DNA from: Tritrichomonas foetus
Taxonomy: Eukaryota > Parabasalia > Tritrichomonadida > Tritrichomonadidae
Length of the DNA stretch: 19,734 nucleotides
NCBI GenBank assembly: GCA_001839685.1
Contig: MLAK01001338.1
Span: 1-19,734, forward strand
Direction: 5' to 3'
The translations under genes were made by a program, and so were the position numbers. Below the pieces are notes generated by a model. The model made no database searches, had not been told where the DNA came from, and saw only the letters and a program-made list of their open reading frames with translations. Below are positions 1 through 8,016 of the stretch, piece after piece. Every line of letters begins with the position of its first letter. The first letter of the stretch is position 1.

Positions 1-176
1 TATCAAAAAGTTTATAAAAAGTGGATTTTCGACTGGAAAGATATACATCCCTTGGTTCCTACTTCAGCTTTTCAAACATTATAATTAGTTCTCTCAAAGA
101 AAGAAAGTAAACAGAAAAAAAATTGGAATATATTCGTTCTAAATATAAATTTATTACACACAAAAAAATATAAAAG

Positions 177-2711
177 CTACGAATTCCCATTCAGTAGCCT
201 CTTCATTGTTTCAACCGGGTCACCAATCGCCATCGATGTATACTTCCGTGCTGTTTCTGCTTCCTTAATCTGCTTTCTGATGAAGCCTGTGAATTTCAGA
301 ATATTGCTTGTTTCCTTTTTCTTTTCCGTTATTTCTTTGCCACTTTTTGGATTCCCAATTTCATGCCTTTTCACTTCAGCAACATTAGATACATTACTAA
401 TCACGTTATTTGTCACATTATTAGAAATATTATGTGAACTGCGACCAGAAGCGTTCACCGAAATATTCCCTGTTATATGATCTGATATATGAGCAGACAT
501 TTGACTCGAAACATTTCCAGAACTTCCCCTTTGTGGTGGATGTGCATCAATGATACTGTTCAAAGTTGATGCAGAAGAAACAGCACTGATTGACACTTTC
601 TGATCACTCACACTTACAACATTGCTCGCGTTATTAACGTTACCGGAATGAAGGATAGTGTTTGAAGTGTTACTAGTACTGACTGAATTAGCAGTGGCAG
701 TCGAATTGATTGTTTCGTCTGACTTTTTGGGTGAAATATGTGAAGAATGTTTGACTGAAGAAGACATCGGAGGACGATGTGCGGCATGTTTAGCAGGATC
801 AGACTTGTTTCTTTTTAGTGCCTGTGGTTTGGGTGCTGCCGCCTCTGCTAATCTTCGAGTGTACTCTTCGACATCTTCAGTTACTGTGAACAAATATGTA
901 CTAGGTCCTTCACTATCAAAAAGATCAAAAAGCGACAATTCATTTGAAACAATAATATTTCCTCCTTTCTTCTTTGGCTTCGCGTTCCTGTTCGACTTTT
1001 TAAGATCATTTTTCTTCTTGTTCTTCTGCTGTTTTGAAGTCCTTCGACCTTCAATTTGTCGAATTGCTGCATGTAAATCTCTCTCATCACGTGATGGACG
1101 GTTGGAAAGATGTTCTTCGGAATCGGGACAATGCCAGCCAATCCATTTACTTACGTCTTCCAAAACAGCAGGCATAAAATCGATTCCAAAAAGAATTGGA
1201 TCACCTGAGTTAATTACAGTATCTTCTGATTTCATGGTTGACGACGAAATTGATGATGAAAGGGACGCTCGACCAACAAAAAGTCCGCAGTGTACAGACT
1301 CTCCAACCAAAATAATCTTCAAAGTACAATTCCCAGCCATTGATCGCTTAATTTTGTGAAGTGGAGTATCCATGATATGTGTAGTATCCAAAACAAGACG
1401 AGTGTCTGCAATCTGGAAAAAAGCAGCCGATACACCATTATCGTAGTTGAACTCTTCAAGGTCACCAATCAGGCCGTCAGCCAGCATAATGAATTGATCT
1501 TGCTTCAGCTCTGTTTTTGCGAAAATTCCATTATCTGTCACCTCAAAGGATGCTTGTGGGGGAATGGCTGGAAGGCGCACAGAGTTGGTGATACGGGACA
1601 GTTCGAAGCGTGTATTTTCAGTGATTTCACAACCGCTGTCGAGTGGAAGGAGAGGCTCGGAAAATGGCTCATAAAGATCGGTGGTAAGAAGGCTATCAAA
1701 AACCGAAAGAAACTGCTGGTGGTCTAAGTGATAGAAAAGATGGCAAAGTTGTTCCATACCATTGATAAACGATATGAAGAGGTTGTGTCTTTTTTTACGG
1801 GAAATAGTGTTCGGATTGAGTGGATGGCAAATGAAGAAGAATGATCGAAAGCGATCATATAATGATTCACAAAAGTCGCGAGCATTCAAAGTTGCTTCTG
1901 CCACATCAATTGTCAGAAAATCATTGAATGGTCCATTCAAAAAGTGGGGTGGAATACTTTCGACTTTTTCCTGAGTGAAAGTGAAGGTTGTATCGTCATC
2001 GGTGATTCGAACACTATGGGGAAGTCGAGTTTTAGCGTATGAGAATTTACTTTTTCCGCAAAAATGGCATATGAAGTCTCCTCGAGGAAGTGGCCCGTAA
2101 TGGAGCCCTACGCACCGGCGGTGGACGTAGTAGCCACATTGACTGCATTTGATGATGGAAAAGCGATAATTGAGGTTGTTGAGACATTTGCAACGAATTG
2201 GTCGATTTCCGCATATTTCGCAAACGTAGTTATCTGGAATTGTATGCTTGTTAAGACCAACACATATCGCGTGCTGCCAACAATCGCATTTCTCACAGCC
2301 GACGAGTAAACCAATTCCGGTTTTTTCTTCACAGACGCAATGGAGAGTCCAAGGCTCGATTCCGTCCTCGCGTATGACAACAGGTGGAGGAATCTGTACC
2401 AAGAACTGTGGTTCAGGATTCGTCGAGTTTGATGGGTTATTCGGTAAAATATTGAGATTCGCGTTTCGTGTCTGTCGGGGATGACGGTTCGCGACGGCAG
2501 GCGTGGAATTTGTTCGTGGCGGCCGCGGCGGGGGCTGCCTAGGTGGAGTCTGCCTTTTTACTTCAGCAAATGACGGAATATACAAATAAGGCGATTTGAG
2601 TCCAACACCAACTAAACGAGAGTTCTCAGGCGCTGTCCATATCGTATCGCGCTGAGCTTGAGTGATCTCTGCGTCTAGACCAGGCAAAAGCGTGACTGTG
2701 TGAGTACTCAT
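177..2711 (-). CDS. Tandem PHD-finger protein with degenerate SET-like domain (Set3/MLL5-like)
   Basis: An 844-residue protein, probably a nuclear chromatin reader. After a Pro/Arg-rich N-terminus (about 54-66) come two C4HC3 PHD fingers with complete zinc ligands. PHD1 uses C125, C127, C139, C142, H147, C150, C164 and C167. PHD2 uses C174, C176, C189, C192, H197, C200, C215 and C218. Residues about 385-512 read like a SET fold: NGIFAKTELKQDQFI near the start, RSMAGNCT where SET proteins carry the N/R-x-C-x-P-N element, and GDPILFGIDF where MLL5-type proteins have the G-E-I-x-I-x-FD strand. The catalytic NHSCxPN and tyrosine motifs are not intact, so methyltransferase activity is unlikely. 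A Lys/Arg-rich stretch (about 551-590) could serve nuclear import, and about 660-790 is Ser/Asn-rich and probably disordered. PHD plus inactive SET is the plan of yeast Set3 and metazoan MLL5/SETD5, which work with histone deacetylases. The stop is TAG, without an overlapping TAAA. Base composition is clearly less AT-rich than in the BEACH gene. PHD assignment is firm; SET assignment is a motif-level inference. Confidence 0.9.
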   Translation of the reverse strand: MSTHTVTLLPGLDAEITQAQRDTIWTAPENSRLVGVGLKSPYLYIPSFAEVKRQTPPRQPPPRPPRTNSTPAVANRHPRQTRNANLNILPNNPSNSTNPEPQFLVQIPPPVVIREDGIEPWTLHCVCEEKTGIGLLVGCEKCDCWQHAICVGLNKHTIPDNYVCEICGNRPIRCKCLNNLNYRFSIIKCSQCGYYVHRRCVGLHYGPLPRGDFICHFCGKSKFSYAKTRLPHSVRITDDDTTFTFTQEKVESIPPHFLNGPFNDFLTIDVAEATLNARDFCESLYDRFRSFFFICHPLNPNTISRKKRHNLFISFINGMEQLCHLFYHLDHQQFLSVFDSLLTTDLYEPFSEPLLPLDSGCEITENTRFELSRITNSVRLPAIPPQASFEVTDNGIFAKTELKQDQFIMLADGLIGDLEEFNYDNGVSAAFFQIADTRLVLDTTHIMDTPLHKIKRSMAGNCTLKIILVGESVHCGLFVGRASLSSSISSSTMKSEDTVINSGDPILFGIDFMPAVLEDVSKWIGWHCPDSEEHLSNRPSRDERDLHAAIRQIEGRRTSKQQKNKKKNDLKKSNRNAKPKKKGGNIIVSNELSLFDLFDSEGPSTYLFTVTEDVEEYTRRLAEAAAPKPQALKRNKSDPAKHAAHRPPMSSSVKHSSHISPKKSDETINSTATANSVSTSNTSNTILHSGNVNNASNVVSVSDQKVSISAVSSASTLNSIIDAHPPQRGSSGNVSSQMSAHISDHITGNISVNASGRSSHNISNNVTNNVISNVSNVAEVKRHEIGNPKSGKEITEKKKETSNILKFTGFIRKQIKEAETARKYTSMAIGDPVETMKRLLNGNS

Positions 2712-2964
2712 TTACTGGCACTTTTTGGATTTTCTTGAGAATTTCATGAAATTTCTAAAATACATTGAAAAGAAATGTGTTTATCTTGATGTATTAAAGA
2801 ATCACTGGGATTAAAAGGACTAAATTATCAAAAAAAGGTTTGAAACCATTTGATATTTGGAAATAAAGTGAGAATGATTGTCTTTTGGCCAGAAAAGTTG
2901 TGGACTTTCGATACGAAAATCTTAGATCAATTGTGAGAAGCAATGGTGAATTTATTTTATCGTC

Positions 2965-2991
2965 AATTTCAAATTTGATAACTTTGAAATT
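2965..2991. repeat. Short perfect inverted repeat (9-base arms)
   Basis: AATTTCAAA, a 9-base spacer, then TTTGAAATT. The arms are perfect, but the composition is AT-rich enough that chance is a fair explanation. Confidence 0.4.
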
Positions 2992-3495
2992 TCATGGAAA
3001 TATTAAACCGTGAATAAACGTCTTACAATTGAGCAATTTTCAGATGAAATTGTTCACTTCAATTGAAAATTTTTTTTGATGCTTCAAACTATGAACGTGA
3101 GAATGATCTCATCTGCCTTCATCAATATCATAGTGATTGATATTCAAATGAGTGAAAACTTTTGTAAAAAAAAACACATTTCGAAAATATTAATTGTGAT
3201 GAGTCAGAAATAAGAAAAAGGTTGTTCAACTAACTGGCATAAATAGAATTTCATTTAAGTAAGAAAACAAAAATTGGTTGTTTCTTTTTATTATTTGTGG
3301 AATCTTATAAATTAAAATAAATGTCTGACGAACATTAGCGAAAATGTTTTTAGAAGATGGTCTATAACGTTGCCTGGTTGACACTTAACTAATTACATCA
3401 AAATAAACGATAGTATTGAAGATTTTAGCCTCGATAAAAATCGAAAAGTTGTTCAAATTAAAAAGCTTGCGTTAACAATTTAAATTCTCTTTGAT

Positions 3496-3713
3496 ATGCG
3501 ACAGAAAGGGCGATTTTCACCTCTGGTTGATGAAGAATTGAGGCAGATGAAGAGAAAAGCGAGGAATATGAAAGCGTTGAATTATTGTGTAATTCACCAT
3601 ATTTGACCAATATAAGGTCAAAAATTGTTGATGATCATGAATTATTCAATTACTGCGACGATACGAATTATTTAAGTATACTAATTCCAAAAAAAGGAAT
3701 GTGTTATTGAATG
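3496..3713 (+). pseudogene. Possible frameshifted remnant of a coding sequence
   Basis: An ATG at 3496 opens a 36-codon frame beginning MRQKGRFSPLVDEEL and ending at a TGA. An overlapping frame stays open from 3534 to a TGA at 3711-3713 without an early ATG. It is rich in Glu/Asp, and many of its codons start with G. It passes through KIVDDHELFNYCDDTNYLSI. The stretch is visibly less AT-rich than its surroundings. One frame shift near 3534 would join the two frames into about 70 codons. I do not recognise the family. A Myb-like repeat was considered from the RFSP and NYLS pieces, but the conserved tryptophans are absent. A run of about 60 open codons is not rare by chance here, so this remains weak. 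Confidence 0.28.
3602..3622. repeat. Short perfect inverted repeat (7-base arms)
   Basis: TTTGACC, 7 bases, GGTCAAA. It lies inside the possible coding remnant. Function unknown and possibly chance. Confidence 0.35.
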
Positions 3714-4040
3714 AAATAATAACTTTTTGTGTTAATCGTTCTTTCAATTTTCAAAATCTCACCAGCATTGAAATTCTTTCAACAATTATTTTCTCATCAC
3801 AAAATGATTTCATCAATATAAGGTTATGAATGAAACTTATCATTACACCATATATTCACTTTAGCATATTTTATTCAAAAAATCATTTTTCCTTTTTCAT
3901 TGATCTTGATTCGATCATCGAAATAAAAATCGATTATTTACTTTATTTTATTTGTTTTTTAACAGATAAACTATCAAAAATTAATAAATTGGTATAATTG
4001 GTATTTTTAATAACATCTAATTCGTCCATTGAAGGATTTT

Positions 4041-4562
4041 TCAACAATTAATATATTGCGGACTCCTATATATCAACTCTGGCATTTCATCCCAATTTGT
4101 TAGGATTTGATCAGGTGTGAGAAGTTTGATATTGTTCAAATGTTTGTGACTAACTAGTTTTATTTTCTCAAAACAAACTTTTTCATAGAAATTTGCATAA
4201 TTTGTTTCACAATTGTTTTCAATCTGGCTTTCAATATTTTGTGACTCATATTTGATGGATAGAATTGGAAGTTTGAAAAAGTTCTGAAAATGTGGCTGTA
4301 CATTTGTTGCTTCACTCTCACCGAGATTGATAGTAAGGGGAGTACTGGCAACATTATTAATGATCACACTGGTATTGCAGAAATTTGTTTGGGACTGGGG
4401 GGAGTTAATCTGTTGGATGCTGATATTGAGATTTCTTGCTTTTGCTTTAGGAAACTTTTTCATTAGCTTGCCAAGATTATCAAGCTGATATCGTGTCACG
4501 ACATTCTTCTTTTCATCGATTATAGTAATGCTCCTCCATTTCGAGATGTTTCTCTTCTTCAT
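4041..4562 (-). CDS. Hypothetical 173-residue protein, orphan
   Basis: I do not recognise this protein. It starts at the first ATG, MKKRNISKWRSITIIDEKKN, and runs 173 codons to TGA. With stops expected roughly once in 13 codons at this composition (my estimate), an open frame this long is unlikely to be accidental. The N-terminal 50 residues are basic (KLMKKFPKAKAR at about 32-43). The middle is Asn/Ser/Thr-rich, and the C-terminus contains LTPDQILTNWDEMPEL. There is no signal peptide, membrane segment or zinc motif. Two TCAY(T/A) initiator matches lie 6 and 14 bases before the ATG, and a 38-base palindrome begins at the further one, which supports a real transcript. The stop is TGA followed by AAAA rather than TAAA. 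It could be a lineage-specific regulator or a fragment of a larger family; neither is shown. Confidence 0.65.
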   Translation of the reverse strand: MKKRNISKWRSITIIDEKKNVVTRYQLDNLGKLMKKFPKAKARNLNISIQQINSPQSQTNFCNTSVIINNVASTPLTINLGESEATNVQPHFQNFFKLPILSIKYESQNIESQIENNCETNYANFYEKVCFEKIKLVSHKHLNNIKLLTPDQILTNWDEMPELIYRSPQYINC

Positions 4563-4565
4563 TTT

Positions 4566-4578
4566 TGTGATTGAATGA
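4566..4578 (-). promoter_or_regulatory. Candidate trichomonad initiator (Inr) pair of the orphan gene
   Basis: On the minus strand TCACA (4566-4570) and TCATT (4574-4578) both match the TCA+1Y(T/A) initiator known from Trichomonas vaginalis. They would give 5' leaders of about 6 or 14 bases, within the short range usual in that group. Short motifs like this also occur by chance. Confidence 0.45.
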
Positions 4579-4613
4579 GTATAGAAAAATTGAATTCAAC
4601 TTTTCTATACTCA
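4576..4613. repeat. 38-base near-perfect palindrome upstream of the orphan gene
   Basis: Left arm TGAGTATAGAAAA and right arm TTTTCTATACTCA flank a central self-complementary TTGAATTCAA, with one mismatched pair (A/C) between arm and centre. Eighteen of 19 pairs match. It abuts the candidate initiator of the 173-residue gene. A dimeric DNA-binding protein site, or a cruciform/hairpin, would fit. The function is inference. Confidence 0.7.
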
Positions 4614-6999
4614 GAATTGGGACATTAATGAACTCTTTTCCGATAATGAGTTGAATTTATTTCAACAATAGATACTATTAACAAAATATGAGTATTCTAA
4701 TAAAATATTAATATAACCATGAGTCAAAAAATTTTCATTTCGAAAAGATGTGAACAGTTTATGTTCCTCTGAGATTAAGAAATAAAATTCAATGCGAGTT
4801 TTTTGAAGTTCTGATAATCCTAATATTTTTATGAAAATTGAAATAACTTTTTTTTATTTAGTGAGTTTATAAACTATCAAAAAGTGGCATGATTGAAATA
4901 TTCAATTAACACATCATAGAACAAAAAATCGACATAAGTATTCTAAGAAAATTCTGAAAACTAAAATGAATATTCAAAGTAAAAATAAGAAAAGAATAGA
5001 TAACAGAAAGCATGCGGAAAATTATTTCATTCATGAATGAAAAACAAATGAATTTAGTATATTTGAGATAAAAAATAAAATTTAGTCAAACATTTTAAAC
5101 ACAGAAATATTCAGTTCTACGATGTAAATTATTGAATTTTTATTAAACCAATTGCAAGTCAGATTTTAGGCGCGAATTGTTGCTTGTTTAATTCTGGATT
5201 TATCTTCATAGCTTTTCAATTTATTTTTGATATAATCCTTTATAGACATGTAAGAAATAAAACAATAATATTATTTCCTCTCTAAACAACAAAAAATAAT
5301 CAATTCTCTCACATAATACGGATTTATTTAAAGGTGCCTTGACTTCACTTACTGTTTTTGATGCCAAATTGTAACATCAGTCATTTTTCTTTGAAAATTC
5401 CCACACAAAATTGGATGCACATTCAAAATTCAAATAATCAACCATTGAAATTGTAACAACATTTTTCTGTAGCTCTTTCTGGATTGTTGAAAGCTTATAT
5501 TTGACTTTCTCACAATTTCCAACCGGTTGGAAAAATCCAAAGTCACAATTCCTGACGAGAAAAAAAAATATGAAGAACAGAGAAAAAAAGCTGTAAAAAC
5601 AATTTCAAGAACGAATAGAAAAACTATTAATATCATTTTGGTGATTCTACCAAATTTTTGAAAAGCACGCACAACATAGCGTCATTCATATTCTTTTTCA
5701 CAAAGCCGTCATTGCGAAGCCAACCAGATCACCTGGAAAATAGCACCGATAAAATATTGTTTTTTTAATTCATCATTTAGTGGCAAAAATTATCACTTTA
5801 TAATATTTTCACCTAAACTTTCCTTTCTCTATACAACTCACACGCCCGAAAATCCATTTTTCTTTCTTTGTAAGGCAGTATTTTTTTTTTCCTTATGGGT
5901 TTAGTTTTTTGACACTGAGAATGGGCAAATGTGAAGTGACTTTGTGGGCCCCTTCTACTCATTCTGCCATTGGAGGAGGCGCTGGTGCGTGACCACAGTT
6001 TTTATTCGCTGTTCTCCTTCCGTTGTGTTCACTCACCACGCTTTCTCCAAGACGAAGTGACCCAAAGAACCAGCAAAGTTCACATCACATTCACGAATTT
6101 GAATTTTTCCACTTTTGGCCTTTATTTGACCCTTCACTTCTCAATTACAAAACCCATTGGAAAATGAATATCTACCCATTGCATCGAAAAATGAGCGTGT
6201 ATTTTGCATTTTAGAAAAAGTTCAATGGATAAAATTTTGAATACTAATTCTTCTGCCACCCATCATAATCATTTTCAAATTTTCTAAATGGTATTTTATT
6301 CAAAAATTTTGACTTTCGACTAATTGACTGTTCATTGATTCAATTATTTGAATGAATCCTCGCATTTCCAAAATGTATGGTCGGTTTACGTTGTGTTTAT
6401 GCTTATTTTGTAGAAAACCCGACCTATTCCAAAAATATTATGATGGAACTTTTATTTCGATTAATTATATTATCTACAATCATTTCTTATCATCCTAATA
6501 TATTTTTTCTCTATAAGTGTTATATGCTAAACATTGAAAAAAAATTGTATGACCTCTCAAGATTGAATATCATTCCTCAATAACTGGATTCAACTTCAGA
6601 TTTCTCACAAAAGATCGCCACACAACATTCAAAGAAACCGTATTTATTTGTGGAATCCGTTGAGTTTTGACTTTGAATACATCTTCAACTTATCTGACTT
6701 CATCTTGTTTCACCTTCTTGAGGATTATCCTTGCTGCCATTTGTTTTCAGTCTCGAATACATCAACATTGGTTCTCATCCGCAATTTCCTTCTCCACTCA
6801 ACTCCATGTTGGCTCCAATATCCGAGTACATCACAATTCATATTTCCTTCGAGTATAACCAAATGAGATGTTTACCAATTGTCTTTGAATTTTTCATCTT
6901 TTTCATTTTGCTATTTGTCATCATAAAAAATAAATTTTGAGAAGTAGAATTTGAAGAAAATAGGAATTAAAATGAAAGAAATAACTCTAAAATACATAT
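4614..6999. other. Long intergenic region without a convincing gene
   Basis: 2.4 kb between the orphan gene and the 3' end of the BEACH gene. Short open frames exist but mostly lack ATG starts, family features or initiators. A minus-strand frame at about 5430-5620 would encode a hydrophobic peptide starting MILIVFLFVL, and a plus-strand ATG frame at 6377-6583 gives 68 residues; both could be chance. The patch at about 5940-6110 is less AT-rich and holds a small TGGT/ACCA hairpin near 5983-5995. The patch at about 6590-6860 is pyrimidine-rich on the plus strand. Neither matches a tRNA, rRNA or snRNA core that I can recognise. AAAAAGTGG occurs at 4879-4887, just after the palindrome AGTTTATAAACT (4864-4875). 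Confidence 0.55.
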
Positions 7000-7947
7000 T
7001 TACTTAACAAGATGTGAAAAGGGGGCGAATAGAATTGAGCCATTAGTTGAAATGGCAACAACTCCATTTTCTTCGTGTGAATAACGAAGTGAAGTCACTG
7101 TGGATTGAGCCCTATATGGGATTTCAATGAAATCCAAATAAAATGTTTCGAAAAAGAACATTCGGCCATTTTCGCATGCAATTAGCATATAATCAAAATC
7201 ATCATCGGATGACCATTCTGACCATGCGGTTATTGCTTGTGGTAATATTTTAGTCCTGATATGTAATCCATTCACATTATAGACAGAAATCGAATGACTA
7301 ACTTTTCCATTACTTATTTCAGTAATATAAACAACAATGAATCCCCATTTTTTAGTGACCGTTAAAGCTACTGGTCGGCGACCGTTTAAATCGATAACAG
7401 AAACTGTTGTTCCTCTTGTTATTGAGCTAAGGATCAAAAAGCCATCACGCGTTCCAGATGCAATCAACCTGAAACTTTCACTAACTTGACAACATGTTAT
7501 TAAGTCTCTATAAAGCGGAATCGTGGTTACTACTGTATTTAAATCATTGGAATTATATAAATTAATTGTTGAATCTTTATTTGCTGTGGCTACACAAGAA
7601 CCACTTGCTGAAATGCATAATAAGGTAGAGCTATGATACATCACATTGGTTTTCTCACCTGTGGTAGGTGAAATTAAAGTTGCATAGTTTTTATGACCAT
7701 CAACAAAGGCAATATTCTTCTGAATGATTGTAAAGTTGTTGCTTATACATGTTTGCGATCCAAATGCGAATTCGTTAAAGTTATTAATTAGGATACTTTT
7801 TGGATGCGATAAAATTTGTATACTTTTGGAAGCTGTATTTTTTTCATTTGAATTCGATGATAAAAAGCTGTTTTTGAATGTGGCTGAAAGCTGCCTGCTC
7901 ATTTTTTGTGAGGATAAAACAGTCTTAGAATTGATATTGTAATTAAC

Positions 7948-8016
<69 letters not shown>

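Larger units (their letters stand above)
2712..4040. other. Intergenic region, mostly featureless AT-rich DNA
   Basis: This is the upstream flank of the PHD/SET gene and the downstream flank of the 173-residue orphan gene. It holds no convincing complete gene, tRNA or rRNA. The PHD gene lacks a clear TCAY(T/A) initiator close to its ATG; instead AAAAAGTG (complement strand, 2719-2726) lies 7 bases before it. Two small inverted repeats (2965-2991 and 3602-3622) and a possible coding remnant at 3496-3713 are listed separately. Confidence 0.6.

Noticed and set aside
658..1359. Plus-strand open frame of 233 codons
   Set aside because: It lies wholly inside the PHD/SET gene on the opposite strand. 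Its translation has no family motif, while the minus-strand frame has complete PHD fingers.
2330..2365. GGCTCGATTCC-like text resembling a tRNA T-loop
   Set aside because: It is inside the codons of the first PHD finger, and no acceptor or anticodon stem can be formed around it.
5430..5672. Minus-strand frame encoding a hydrophobic 80-residue peptide
   Set aside because: The frame begins at GTG; the first ATG leaves about 65 residues. The hydrophobic run is what T-rich DNA gives by chance, and no matching initiator is next to the ATG.
6377..6583. Plus-strand ATG frame of 68 codons
   Set aside because: No initiator motif, no recognisable domain, and a length compatible with chance across this many frames.
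6648..6940. Three overlapping plus-strand frames and a 40-residue minus-strand stretch (GNMNCDVLGYWSQHG)
   Set aside because: The plus frames start at TTG and are all open because the strand is pyrimidine-rich. The minus stretch looks coding-like but ends soon and shifts frame; it is too short to call a relic.
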